From Dermatemys mawii (Eukaryota > Chordata > Testudines > Dermatemydidae): DNA of 64,000 nt. Under the pieces are notes generated by a model. It ran no database searches, was not told where the DNA came from, and saw only the letters and a program-made list of their open reading frames with translations. The DNA is taken from positions 22,651,915 through 22,715,914 of the forward strand of contig ML677334.1 in the NCBI GenBank assembly GCA_007922305.1. Direction: 5' to 3'. Each line of letters starts with the position of its first letter. Within the stretch, counting starts at the first letter, position 1. Made by a program: the position numbers and the translations under genes. Of this stretch, positions 1-12,490 are shown one piece after another.

Positions 1-1878
1 TTAAATTGTATTATTACACATTGTAAATCTCTAATAACAAAACCAGTATGTACTTTTGGTGGTTCTTCAGCAAAAGGATTTAAACTATTGGTAGACAAAA
101 CAGGCTGTGGGGAGGGCTTGTGAGTTCTGCCTGTGCATATCCATGTGGAGCTAGCCAAGTTTGCGTTGTTCTTAATTCCTTATTTTATGTAAATAAAGTG
201 TAATTATTGTGATGTTCTTTTTTCAAATTCTTCCTGATGGGTGATCTCTACAGAGATCAATCAGTTTATATGAATATCTGAATTGCCATTAGTATCTTTT
301 TAATTTGTAATGCACATAGACTTTTGTAGTGACTCCCTACTCTTTGCTGTAGAAATAACTGAGTATTGCAGCCTTGCTAGAAGGTATTAGCCATGTGAAT
401 TTAGGTTATAGCTTACAAATCCTGCTAAACTTTTACCTATCTTATTACAGAGGAGCTCAGTATGTCCATATTCCACGATCAGTGAAATATTGTGTATAGA
501 TGAATTTGTTACAGTGTTTCTTATAATTCATTTTTGCCTGTATGTGTAAATCAAATTTGGTGCTCATAAAGGAAATATTTAGAACTCAGTGCATAAAAGT
601 ATATTAAATATACTTTGCATACTTATCCTTCTAGTCAAGCTGACATTCAAACACGGACCCTTCCAAGTAGAAGTTGTTCCTTTTTCCAGTCAATTAGCTA
701 GCAAAAAAAAGTCTGAAAAATCTTCATATGGTAGCTTAGTGCATCTTCCTTTTCAGAATCTGAATATGCCACCTGCCTTTCATAGCCCAGGGGAGTCACA
801 AGACTGTGCCTGTGTGCCTGGTCACACCACATGGTAGCATCCTCATGTCAGGCTGATCTGCTAATAGCCAAGGGAGAGGAGGCGTTGATGCCCAGAGTGA
901 AAGAAAGTGCTGAAGCATTATAAAGTGTTAAGCAGTAGTCACCTATTTATTAGATACTTAATGCTGCCTGTGGTGTTATATCAGTAGAGAATAAAAGAAG
1001 TGGGACATATTGCATATTCTTAATTGGGCTCATAACTGCAAGATGTAATTACTAGCACAGTTTTTCCTTTAAAAAAAACCCCACACACAGAAGGACCAAA
1101 AGCTGAGTCTTTTAACCATTTGTTACCTAGCAAGTTGCATTTTAACATTCAAACAAGTATGTCTTTATTTCTAATAGGAAATAGAAAGTCCTTCCCCAAC
1201 ATGTTGATAATACATGGTAGTGTCAGTAGCTGATTTTGATAACTTCAACAAGCTTTTAGCATAGATAATGGCATGGAAGTTGATCATTTTCTCTGGACTA
1301 TGAAATCTTTTGTTTGGTGTGCATTCTGTGGGAGAATAAGAGATGTGAAAGAGGAAATTATCTGAATTTTCTGTAGCTTTTACTTTCACGAGCTGGGAAT
1401 TATATCTGAATAAACAGATCTGTGCTTTACTTCTATATAGCTGGACAGATAGATATGAAGTGTTTATATGTGTAGTGGCAAGACAAATGGACAGTAGTGG
1501 CAATATCAGTGTGATAAATTGCTGAACTGTGTCATCAGCTGCATTTATCATCATGCATCTTTGACTGCCTCATCTGCACTCTACCCACTAATTTCATCTC
1601 TGCTGGGACTATGTTTGAGAACCTAAATGTTTTTTCAAATCCCTCACAGAGAACTTCTCCCATTTTATTTATTTATTTTTAAATAAAACATTAAAAAATC
1701 ATCCTTCTTTCCTGCCCCTGAGTTTTCCCCCAAAATGATATTACTCCAGGCAAAAAAGAGACCATATTTAATCCACAATCAATGAAAGATTTTTCATTCT
1801 GATATGTCATGATCCCTCATGCCTGGTAAGAAGTTGCAAATGTGCAAGGAGAAGTTAAAATAAAAACTGGTATGTGTA

Positions 1879-1950
1879 GGGGCAGAACTTCAGCTGTTGC
1901 AAATTGTTGTGGGCCCAAGTGACAGTTTATACCAGCTGAAGATCTGCCCT
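1879..1950. repeat. Short hairpin repeat (MITE-like)
   Basis: The arms gggcagaacttcagctg and cagctgaagatctgccc are imperfect inverted copies about 36 bp apart. The arms match the group represented at 8551 and 31673, which read roughly gg-cagat-cctcagctggtgtaaa. No clear target-site duplication was found. Confidence 0.6.
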
Positions 1951-4197
1951 GTAGCCTCCCTCTCCCTCCGTATGCCCTCACACACAATGTCGAATTCTAC
2001 TCCAAGCTGATTAAAAATAGATTATATTTCAGCTATGGTTTAATAAGATGTGTGCGGCGATACTTCTACTATTTATGTATATAGTGACATATGTATACAT
2101 AGTATTTGGGAAACGTATAAGAAGATGAGGTCCTTGTTTACAATATATGGTTGTAAATTGTATGCAATTGGTTCCATACAGGGAGGTTTTTGCTCTCACG
2201 TAGAGTCCCGATGATTTCAGTGGGGCTCTGCATGGGTGGATCGATTGCAAGAGCGGGACCTAAATTATTTATTTTGATTTAAATACGAATGAAAGACTCC
2301 TGTTCACAAAATAAGACATTTCAAATGTAACAACTAACTGAATTTTTAAAAGTCCTCACTAATATCATCCTTTCTTTCACCACCCCCGTTCTTCCTACTC
2401 TTTCTGTTCCTCATCCTGGCATGTTCTGATGTCTTCCGTGCCTGCCCATCAGTCTCTGTGTGGAGTTTAAGTTGTTGATTATGACCTAATTGACCTGGGA
2501 CCTGTGTGCCTGAAAGATCATCTCTCTCCCAGTGCTATACCACCAAAACTGGCCCGCTCAAGGTGGACCCTTGTATTATACAAGAGAGGAGGTGGCTGAC
2601 AAGGTGTTTTCTGTGAGGGCTCCAAGTCTCTGGACCTTGCTTCTTGTCTTGGTCTGAGATAACCTCAATTTGATAACCTTCTGGGCACACTACAAAAGGT
2701 ATGGGCTGCAGGGGAGGGGATGTGGGGTAAACTGAGGGTATGCTTCCCACAATAATGAAGAGGTGGAAAGGAGTTTTTGTAAGTGGCTTGCTGTAGTCTG
2801 AGATCCTGTTGATTTGATCATTGTAATGCGGTGGGAATGTAACAGTATTGTGAATAGTGTTTTATGTGACTTCTTAGCTAACAGTTGCAGGTGTTTTTCT
2901 TTTGTAAAAAGTATTTTCCTCTTTATATCAAGAAGTATATGTAGTTGTGTGCTGAAATGAGTTCATTTTTGTAATGAAGCTTATCTGCCGCTAAGGGATC
3001 GAATAATAAATATCCCCTTCTGCTAAAAATAAAACCAATGTGGGTAACCTTGAAAATAATTCATTTGTAATTTATTTCCCGTCTTATTCAACGATTTAGC
3101 ATGGGCATGTTTGGCTGCTGCAGTGCAGGACTTAACTAAGAGACGGACAAGATTCGAGTTGTGTATGAAGAAAGCACCTGAATTTGAATTTCAGTTAATT
3201 AATGGAAAACATAAAAATGCCATGTTTGGAGGAGGAATACTGTTGTTTATGCAGTTATGCAAGAAGACTACAAAATAAATGATTGGCTTGTTCTACTACC
3301 TTGTATTAAAATCAGAAGTGATTGTGTGATTAGCTGACAAGACATCAACGTCCTGAACTCTTTAGTCTGCTACTATGCAAAACTGCTTTGAAGATTACTA
3401 GACTGTCAGATATGTCTCTTATCTTTCTTAACATCATATTCAGGTTGCTGTTAAAACATTACTCACCCTGTGGTAATTCATTGAGCTATCAGTCCCAAGT
3501 ATTTGTTCAGCCAGAGGGTGAGGAGGGAAAGGTCAGACCAGAAAGGAAAATATTCTACAGTCTGAATTTCAGAGTAAATTACTGTTTTACTTTTGTTTAT
3601 AAAGGGGTTATAGTCAGAGCCATATTGATTAGTTTCTCCCTCTGTGGGCTCTTAGTTGCTAAGCAACAACTCTCCTTTGTTTCTTGTATAGAATGTAATA
3701 GTGGTGTTGGGAGGCCAAAACACAGGAGCATAGGCCCCCTCAGGTGTGTTTCACTCCTCCTTCCTGGTAAACAGGTACAGACATGCCTATGCATACCCAT
3801 ACACAGCATGCTATCTGGGTGAAAGCATCGGTTAACAGGATGTTGGAATGCCATTTTCATAAGAATTGCAGTGCTGAAAATTGAGGTTCTTACCGTACTG
3901 AGGTTAAATCAAGGATCCGGATTTTGTGCTACCCCCTCTCAGGAGTTGTGAGGTCAAACAAAGGTGGCTTTAAGCACCCATTGTATCTCCTGGATTTTGG
4001 GGTGTGCTGGACACTAGCGAAGCCCTCCATGTACATCAGAGCAGGGTCCACCATAATCCAGCTATGCATGGGCTGCTGTTCAGCCAGCAGTTGCTAATGA
4101 GCAGATCCCTACACTGCCCCTGTGCCAGGAAGAATTCCCTGTAGGACTGCTTTTCCTACGTCACCTCCATACCTCACTGGGGCAGTGCAAAGGGGGC
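1951..4197. other. Intron stretch without a confident feature
   Basis: No coding sequence is seen. A G/C-balanced block at about 2440-2750 (from gtctctgtgtggag to ggcacactac) looks like an old repeat, but I could not place it. Confidence 0.5.
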
Positions 4198-4815
4198 TGT
4201 CACCGGAGCCAGTGTGTTTTAATGTTGTACCAAAGCATCCGAAACTTTGGTAAGTCATAGATGCTCCAATGGGCATAGCAGCTGAAAGACCCCATTGGGA
4301 GAGTCACCTGATGTGCTGAGACTACTCTGAGCTCATTTTCTCTGCCAGTTTGGGCCTCCAGCACCCTGCCTTGTTGATCCAGATATGCAAGCCTGCTGCA
4401 ACACAGACCCAGGGACTGAACCACACCCCCAAAGCTGCAGTCTTAATTGAAAGCAGCTTAAGAAGTGCTCCTGTCTCCAGCACCAAGACACCCAGCTCCT
4501 AATGGGATCCAAACCCCAAATAAATCTGTTTCACTCTGTATAAAGCTTATACAGGGTAAACTCATAAATTGTCCACCCTCTATAACACTGATAGAGAGAG
4601 ATGAGCACTTTCTCTAGGTTTAATAATAAACAATGGTGATTTTATTAAGTATAAAAAGTAGGATTTGAGTGGTTTCAAGTAATAACAGACAGAACAAAGT
4701 ATGTTGTTTTATTTTGCCTGGTAAAACATGCAAGTCTAAGCCTAATACATTAAGAAACTGAATAAAGGTAAATCTCCCCCTCAGAGATGTTACAATAAGC
4801 TTCTTTCACAGACTA

Positions 4816-5023
4816 GTATCAGAGGGGTAACCATGTTAGTCTGAATCTGCAAAAGCGACAAAGAGTCTTGTAGCACCTTATAGACTAACAGATTTTAGGG
4901 ATCATAAGCTTTTGTGGGCTAAGACCCACTTCATTCATCTGATGAAGTGGGTCTTAGCCCACGAAAGCTTATGATCCCTAAAATCTATTAGTCTACAAGG
5001 TGCTACAAGATTCTTTGTCACTT
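4816..5023 (+). mobile_element. Fold-back cryptodire tRNA-SINE insertion (first)
   Basis: The SINE head (gtaaccatgttagtctgaatctgc) runs into the body (cttgtagcacctta... to gggctaagacccacttc). After a short loop the body reappears inverted, back to the A-rich site just after the head. The whole unit is flanked by a 12-bp duplication, tttcacagacta (4804-4815 and 5024-5035), so it entered as one insertion. The sister LTR near 27690 has a single unduplicated version of this site. The arms are about 90 bp and highly matched. Confidence 0.85.
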
Positions 5024-5540
5024 TTTCACAGACTAAACTCCTTCCTAGTCTGGGTTGAATCCTTTCCCCTGGTACAGTCCTTGTCCATGCTCAAGTGGGA
5101 GCTAGGGGTTTTCTCATGACGCTGCCCGCTTTGTTCTGTTCCGCCCTCTTTGTTCTGTTCCACCCCCTTTTATAGGTTTGGCGCAAAGCGGGAATCTTTT
5201 GCCTCCCTCTGGGTTCCCCTCCTTCCTTCTAAATGGAAAAGCACCTGGTTAAAGATGGTTTTCAGTTCAGGAGACATGATCACATGGACTGTGAGACTTC
5301 ATTACTCACTCACTGGCACACAGGTATACAGGAAGTTTTACGAGTAAACAGAGCCATTTACAACCAATTGTCTTGGTTAATGGGCACTATCAAGCTTCCA
5401 AACCACCCTTAATGGCCCACACTTTGCATAATTACAATAGGACCTCAGAGTTCTATTTCATATTCCTAGCTTCAGATCAAGAATGATACATTCATACAAA
5501 TAGGATGACCACACTCAGTAGATTATAAACTTTGTAATGA

Positions 5541-5640
5541 AAACAAAGAATACTTGTAGCACCTTAGAGACTAACTAATAAGGTGCTACAAGTATTCTTT
5601 GTTTTCTTCACGGATACAGACTAACACGGCTGCTATTCTA
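5541..5640 (-). mobile_element. Fold-back cryptodire tRNA-SINE insertion (second)
   Basis: On the minus strand this reads head (agcagccgtgttagtctgtatccg), then body, then inverted body ending at the A-rich site after the head. On the plus strand the arms are aaacaaagaatacttgtagc and its inverse around a 20-bp loop. Flanks aaactttgtaatga (5527-5540) and aaactttctattga (5641-5654) are a 14-bp duplication with two mismatches. The sister LTR near 27190 shows the empty site. Confidence 0.82.
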
Positions 5641-5899
5641 AAACTTTCTATTGATACCTTATAAGAGTCCTTTTGCATAAAGCATATTCCAGTAACAACA
5701 TAGCCATACTTATAAACATATTTGTATAAGAATATGGAGTGCAACATCACAGCAGCAAATGAGCAACATGGAGAATTCTAAACTAGACCACCTACAATTG
5801 TCAGAATTGTAGAGAACACGTTGAGACTTTAGATGCATTCACCTGAAAGGACTCCGGGAAGTTAAGCATAAGTTAAGTCAAGCAATGAATTCACTAGAG

Positions 5900-6108
5900 C
5901 AGGCCCACACAACGTGCGGCCCAAGGGCCACATGCGGCCCACACAGGCTCACTGTACGGCCCACGAGGAGTGAGTAGGGGTGGGGCAAGCCAAGCAGTGG
6001 GGTGGGGGGGAAGCGGATGAGGGCGGGACGAGGGCTGGGCTTTTTGGCCCGCAGCTGGATTTTTTGCAGTAATATGGCCCTCGCTGCTTTCCCAGTTGTG
6101 CAGGCCTG
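5900..6108. mobile_element. Short non-autonomous hAT element
   Basis: The terminal inverted repeats are caggcccacacaac and gttgtgcaggcctg. A perfect 8-bp duplication, cactagag, flanks the element (5892-5899 and 6109-6116), as expected for hAT transposons. The body is rich in ggccca/tggccc repeats and has no coding capacity. Confidence 0.88.
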
Positions 6109-7137
6109 CACTAGAGGGAAGGAGTGAGAGCTAACATGCTGGTGTTAGAGAAGACCTAGGTCTGCAGTGGAAGAGTGACTCGAAATGGTTTTAAAAAAAA
6201 GATAATAGTTTTTTAAATATTTGAACCAATGGAACCCAGGAATTGCCATGGTATCCTGTCTCTGGATGTAGCTGGTATCTGTTTGTTTAAATGATGAATG
6301 TGTTTGCATTTATTAAAAAAAACTGTAGGTGCCTATCCTATATCCCACATGTTTATCCCATAGATTAAACCATATACAAGGAATCTCCATGAATTTAACC
6401 ACTTAAACCCTGAGCCCACTCACTGCTATAGCCTCAGAATTAATGATCATTGCAGCAGACCCAAAAGGCTGTTGTTTCAGAGGATGGTACTCCCTCCCCC
6501 ATTACAGACACTCTCTCTTGCTCTCTTAATAATGTTTTCTCACTTGGATCATGAAAGGCTCATTAGAAGCACTTTTGTTACTCACGTCTCAGAGTGTTCC
6601 TGTTCCAGGAATTTCAGACTGTGCAGTTCTCTAATTCAGTTTATTATCCCGCTTGTACTTATAATATGGAACAGGGAGAAAGGAGCAATTGATCACTTTT
6701 CACTATGTTGTCAGTCAAATAATCTATAACTCTTCTCCTTTTTGAGTTAAATAATGCTTGATTTTGCCAGTTTTTGACATATATTTAGTTATTGCCCACA
6801 CTTCGCATTTTTTGTTTGCTTTTCCATGGGCCAAAAATTATTGAAGAGTTTCATTTAGACATTGGGGACATTTTTCCTGAAGTAGTGAGTGTGAAAAGAT
6901 TGTTTAAAAACATTTCACAATTTCCACAGTGAAGGAAAGTTTGTGTACTTCACGTGTCCTTACCAGAGGAAAGGATAATTTGAAATCTATGGACATTGCT
7001 GGTAATTAGAAACTTTAGAAAAGATTTGCATGTTGTAATTGAACTAAATGGATTTCTCTACACACAGGGATGTTATTTAAACCTGCAAGGATTAGGATAC
7101 TTCACATTGATGCATAAATAACCTATTAATATTTTTA

Positions 7138-7230
7138 TGGTAGCATCCACTCAGTGCCAGGCACTTACCAAACAATCTAAAGGAACCGTCCCTATCCTGA
7201 TTGTGTCACAAGCTAAGGTTAGACAGACAA
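7138..7230 (-). repeat. MIR-like CORE-SINE tail fragment
   Basis: The stretch gtagcatccactcagtgcc, followed by ccgtccctatcctg, resembles in antisense the 3' part of the amniote MIR-like SINE seen more fully at 12262 and 24570. It is old and diverged. Confidence 0.4.
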
Positions 7231-8194
7231 CTGATCAACTAAGAGGAGAGATTACTCACGCAGCGTACTTTAATAAAATAAATAGCTTTCAGTAGATTTA
7301 CAAAATGTGTTTGAATACGAGGGCTGATATTTTATTGCCTTAGGGGACTGGGTGTGTAGAGCTTAGGCATAAAGAAAAACAAACAAGACATGGATTTTAA
7401 AATGAGAAGTATCAATATCATAGCAATAGCTCAGCCTGTGCAAACCAATCTCTCTTGGTGTCTGTGCGCTGCCCAAGACTTTGCTTCAGACTCCTCAAGG
7501 TATGTCTGCACTGTAGCTACAGTCAGGTAGACGACGTGCTAACTCCACACCATCTAGTATGCTAAAAATAGCAGGATGAATGTTGTTGTGTGGGTGGAGG
7601 CACTGGTTAGCCACCGTAGCTCAGACTTTTACTCAGTCAGCTAGCCCATGCCACCACCTATATTGCATTGTCCACCCTACTGTTTTTAATGTGTTAACTC
7701 AAGCAGAACTAGAGTGTGTCTGTCTACCAGGATTGAGAGGCTTGCTTTCAGCTGCCATGTAGACATATCCCAAGTATCCCCAGTTACTCAGCATCACCAG
7801 GGTAGAGTCTTTGGTCATGTTTTTTTCTTTTAAGCTGTTTCATGGGTTAGGAGCATTAGGAGAGGGGAGAAGAAATCTTAAAAAGAAAGGCCTTGAATAA
7901 AAATGACGCCGTGGGCTTTGATGTTAAATGTGCTGCCTTCTTTTTTTAGTTTACCAGTGAAGTTTCTCTCCAGTGGAGTGCTGCCAGGTGTTTTAGCCAG
8001 AGCATTGTATTTGCTAGGTCTTGGAGACTCAGGCTACCAGGGTATATTAAGGTGAATTGTTTGAGTTGTTGAATTATTTAATTCAGCTGCCATTTGTGCC
8101 TATCTCAAGCTCAAGCATGCAGTAAAAACAAAAACCGTACCTTAATACAACATGTATATGCTAACTCTTAATAATGGACCTTCTTAAATACCTT

Positions 8195-8260
8195 CCCAAT
8201 TATGTGAATATCTTGATTTTGACTTCAGTGGGCTTTGGATCAAACCCAATAGACAGACAG
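8195..8260. repeat. Hairpin-repeat half with TTGACTTCAGTGGGC core
   Basis: The sequence tttgacttcagtgggctttggatcaaaccc matches one arm of the palindromic repeat at 34780. The other arm (cttcccaattatgtgaa) is badly diverged. Confidence 0.45.
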
Positions 8261-8463
8261 ACACACGCTTATTTTTCCAGGGGGGCTTGGCACCATTTGG
8301 GAATTCCTCTAGAGAGATAGGAGATTTGGGGCAGAGGTTCCTGATCTGCTGATCCACAAAACCCATTTTAGTCTGCCATTGGAAGCTAAGTTGCTGCTAG
8401 AAATAGTTTCTTTTCCTTTTAAATTTTTTCTGCATCTTCTGTTTTGTTTTGTTTTTTTCTTTT

Positions 8464-8494
8464 GGGGTTTTTTTGGGGGTGTGGGGGGGGGGGT
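8464..8494 (+). other. G-run cluster, possible G-quadruplex
   Basis: Runs gggg, ggggg and a 10-11 base G run lie within about 30 bp after a T-rich tract. Four G-tracts of at least 3 are available. Confidence 0.5.
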
Positions 8495-8550
8495 GATGGA
8501 GATGGAAGGAGAGGAAGAGTACTCGGCTACTAAGCAGTAGACTCAGCAGG

Positions 8551-8636
8551 TCAGATCCCCAGTTGGCATAAACTGGCAGAGCTCCATTGACTTTAGTGGA
8601 GCCCTGTCCATTTACATCAGCAGAGAATCTGATCCA
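8551..8636. repeat. Hairpin repeat (agctccattgacttt core)
   Basis: Arms tcagatccccagttggcataaa and tttacatcagcagagaatctga flank a core, gagctccattgactttagtggagc, that is itself a dyad. This is the best preserved member of its group in the window. Confidence 0.7.
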
Positions 8637-9891
8637 GGAGGTTAAACAGACTTCATGTTTCTCTGATTTATCCTGGATTTATCGGTCTTCTCTACAGAAG
8701 GGTATGTAAAATCCACTGTTTTTCCTTGTGTTGCTTGTCAGCACTTGGGTTACCAGGCTTACATACCACAGTGGTGAATGCAGAATGAATTCCTGGAAAG
8801 AGAGAGAGATTTTATTTCAACTAAGTGAAATAGTTAATGTGTGGAGATGTAAAGGTGCTATATAAGCCCCAAGTATTGTTTCTTTGGTATGGTGGATGGT
8901 GGGTTGCATTATAAATTTAACTATTAATGTTAGCAGTTATCTGGGATTATCTCTAAAGGAAAACAATAATTGTGCCAAACTTTCCTGCTATTTCATGTTA
9001 TCCTCCACAATCTCTTGGATGTCCTCTGTGGAGGAGGAATAGAAAGGAAGGAAGGGATGTTTTATTATATTATATCTTAAGAACAGGCAGAGGAGCTGCT
9101 AAAATAATGGCCATTATAAAAGTCTATGGATCAGAATACCCAAGAAAGGTATGTTACTGGCCAACCAAATAGCCTAATAAATTTAGACAAAATCTTTATG
9201 AAGAGAAGCTTAGTTTGTAAATATATATCAATGAGGGAAATAAAAGCCCTTGATAAAACGATGTAATTTTAAAATAAATAAACTCGAAAGCCAGGAAATT
9301 CAAAGTTAAGGTTACACTTTAAGTTAGAGAGTCTGGAAATACAAAGTTAAGATAAAGTTTGCCAAATGGCCTTAACTCCGCCCTATTATCCATACCACTC
9401 TGTATAGCTCCATCCATCTAAAATAGATGCATGTCAACCTATCACAGCTAACTGATATGTTTAAAATTGGACACTTTGACAGATCTTACAGGAACCCAGG
9501 AGTCTGGGGACATCTTCAATACTTGGGTATTTCATATGCAGCCACAGATATTTGAAAGTTCTACCATCAAAAGAACTTATAATAGGATGAAGCTCTTATT
9601 TTTGAAGTTCTTATAATCAAAAATTATTTTGATTTGTATGATAATTTTGATGCATAGTAATATTCTTAAAAACAAGTGTAGTAGAGATGTTTACATGGCT
9701 AGTAGCAAGTAATGGTTGAATTCCCATGGTGTAGCTTGTTGCTACTCTATAAAACTTTTCCAAAAGAAAGAAAAGTAGTTAAATTTAATAATTTAATGAT
9801 TTTTTTTCTTGTGTGTTACAAAGATATCCAAATGTTAGGCCAAATAGAACAGAAAAATGTTAATAATATTGTGTTCAAGAATACTCTAGAT

Positions 9892-10213
9892 CAGGGATTG
9901 GCAACCTTTGGCACGCAGCCCATCAGGGAAATCTGGTGGCAGACTGGGACATTTTGTTTACCTGCAGCATCCACAGGTTTGGCCAATCGAAGCTCCCACT
10001 GGTGTCAGTTCGCCGTTCCAGGCCAAACGGGGCTGCAGGAGGGGACAGCCAGCACATTCCTTGGCCCATGCCACTTCCTGCAGCCCCTATTGGTCTTGCA
10101 CAGCAAACCAGGGCCAGTGGGAGCTGCAATCAGCCAAACCTGCATACACTGCAGCTAAACAGACCAGACCAGCCCACCAGTGTCAAAAGCGTGCCAAAGA
10201 TTGCCAATCCCTG
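9892..10213. mobile_element. Non-autonomous hAT element
   Basis: The ends cagggattggcaacctttgg and ccaaagattgccaatccctg are long inverted repeats. A perfect 8-bp duplication, ctctagat, flanks it (9884-9891 and 10214-10221). Open frames inside (for example 9936-10307) are by-products of its C-rich body and have no transposase similarity that I can see. Confidence 0.92.
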
Positions 10214-12261
10214 CTCTAGATTTTGGGTGGGGAAGTCACTACAGAATTTTCCACATTTTTCTCAACCCTCCTCAGTGGGTCCTGGGAGAAAGGAAACAAG
10301 AAACTAGCTTTGAAGCAACATATAAGGGCTGGCAGTCAAATCAAGAGTTAAACTCCAAATAAAACAAGTCTGAAAGAGGTAAATTCCTCTGCATTCCATT
10401 TGTTCCTGCTTACCACTTGTTGCCAGGGCCCCGTCTTCATGTATTATGTTCATTTTTCTATTTCTGAGATGAGGCACTTCTTTTTTTCCCCCTCCATAAT
10501 TGAAAGGTCTAAATCTCTTTCTTGCAGTGTTGTCTATCAGTCTCTGTATTCAACAGATTTAGGATTCCTCAGCAACTGGTAGGAATATATATGAATGGTG
10601 TATACTAGACCTTCAGTTTCCTGTATTATGGAGGAAAAAATGCTATTCCTTGGGTTTGCAGGCATGACAATAAAAGCCAGTGTAATGTAATTACGTTCTA
10701 TGCAGCGGTCTCGGAACTGGTAAACCATCCTCTGAAAGAGCTTTTTAAAAAACTAAAAGCTTACCCTATATCTGCCTTAACTGTTTTGAGATATAAACAT
10801 ATAACACAGTTTGTTGGATTGCTTTCTCTGTTTGAATCTCTTTAAATCCTGTCTTAGAAAAGTGACCCTTTGTTTACTAAAGTCTGTTGGGGTAGAGGAG
10901 TTGGGTGGCTAGAAACTGAATGCTGATGTTATTGATTCTTCTTTCTTTTCAACTGCTAAGGAAGCAGTTTGCATTTGACCTGCATACTTTTCAAGTGTAG
11001 ACAGTTTCTAACTGTAATGTCTCTGTTAATCTGTCATTGCAATTGGCTGCATTTCTCAAATGTATATTGCAGCCAATAGTCAAGTCCAGTGCAAAATGGT
11101 CACTCTGTAAAATTAATGAATTGGTAAGCAGAATATTTCAAATGTCCAGTCAGCTATGGGCCCTTATTCAAAACTCTTCAAAGTTGGTGAGAGTCTGGCC
11201 ATCAGTTTCACTGCGTGTCGGATCAGGTCCTATGAACTGATACACACACACACAAAAAAAATGGATCAGGAAGAAATGAAGAGCAGAATTAGAATAAAAT
11301 TATAACAAGGTGGTCTGTCCCTTTAGAGCCCAGGTTGGTGCAGAGGGAGGGCTGAGATCAGCCTGTCCCATTCACCCTTAGCTGGTTTAAGATCATGTGT
11401 TTAAGACTGGTAGTTTGCTGAGTGTGTTATTTGAACCAACTAGGGAAGGGAGTCCTTCCTCTGAGTCCTGTGACTGCTTGCTGGGGAGTCTACAGCCATG
11501 CCAGCTCTGCCAGGAAAAGCCTGGAAAGAGGAGAGACAGGCTCTTCCGTGGTAGAACCTGAGTGAGGCAAACAAGGGGAAAAGTCCCTGCAGCCTGTTGG
11601 TCAGGAGAATTGCTTAATTTTGTGTTACTCATTCATTGCATGAGGGCAATAAACTGCCCTCATACAAGCTCCTGAAGCATGACTTGGGTGTAGCAACTTC
11701 CTCTCCTGGGTTTGTGAGAGAGCCCATCAGCCTACATGTGTGTGAAAGGAGCATAAAAGGGAATGGAACAGATCGAAAAGGAAGCCGACAGGACAGTGAG
11801 AAGATAAAAGCTCAAAATCTGTTGCCTGATGGTGATCCTGTTCAAGTCACCAAGGTCGTTTGCATTCATTTGAGGAGAGAATTTGGCCCATTGATAGTAA
11901 AATATATATAACTGCTATTTAAGGCTTGTTTTGAAATCAGTTATCAAACTGAAAATTTGAAGTTGAGCTGGGAATATATAATAATAATAATACATTAGTA
12001 TTAGTATATGCAATATATATATGAGGCAAAGAGTATATGGGTTTAAGGGCAACAGTACTAAAATCTTGCCTGAGGATTAAAATAGTTCCTCTGAAATTTT
12101 ACGATATTGCATGACCCATTGAAGCAATGTACTATAACTATAATCCCAATACGTATTGCAATCTCCAAGCAATGTTTTATCACTGTTGCCCTCTAACTCA
12201 TAAATATATGTAATGAACAAAGGGAGAGAAATTGACTGATGGAATAAATTAATATTTGTTA
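10214..12261. other. Intron stretch without a confident feature
   Basis: Only a short CA run (11245) and ATA repeats (about 11980) stand out. The open frames are short and unmatched. Confidence 0.5.
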
Positions 12262-12490
12262 TTATTTGTATTATGGTAGTGCCTAGAAGCCCCAGTTGAG
12301 AATGGGGCTCCACTATGTTATGCTCAGATACAAAGTTAGAGGCAGTCTCTGCCCAAAGAGCTTTTGTTCTAAATTGACAAAACAGTCAAAGGGTGTGAAG
12401 GGAAAGAGAGATACAGAAAGGGTCAGTGATTTGCCCAAACTCAGAACTCCTGAGTCCTAGTTCAGTGTTCTACACATTGGACCATGCTGA
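12262..12490 (-). repeat. MIR-like CORE-SINE, antisense
   Basis: In antisense the stretch holds the tail (gtagtgcctagaagccccag ... gtctctgcccaaagagctttt) and the body ending gatttgcccaaactcagaac ... ttggaccatgctga. The same order appears in sense at 24570-24830. Confidence 0.65.

Larger units (their letters stand above)
4198..5751 (-). mobile_element. ERV-type LTR, minus strand, with two nested SINEs
   Basis: Read on the minus strand this starts TGTGATGTTGCAC, ends GGTGACA (TG...CA) and aligns over most of its length with the plus-strand LTR at 27085-28239. Shared landmarks are a TATA box (cctataaaag, about 5168-5177 on plus), a poly(A) signal in cttaataaaat (about 4639-4649) and a tract matching gaaaccactcaaatc. 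Without the two SINE insertions it is about 1.2 kb, similar to its sister. I see no retroviral genes attached, so it is probably solo. No convincing target duplication is left. The TG...CA ends and promoter/poly(A) order suggest an LTR; the exact family cannot be named without a library. Confidence 0.75.

Noticed and set aside
1171..1554. A 127-codon minus-strand frame
   Set aside because: No family resemblance, low-complexity start, and no exon-like boundaries; treated as chance.
4816..5023. Two independent SINE insertions in opposite orientation
   Set aside because: Only one target-site duplication exists and it surrounds the whole palindrome; the sister LTR has a single empty site.
9908..10307. 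Several frames of 100-150 codons
   Set aside because: They overlap each other on both strands within a hAT element bounded by a perfect 8-bp duplication; no transposase motifs are visible.
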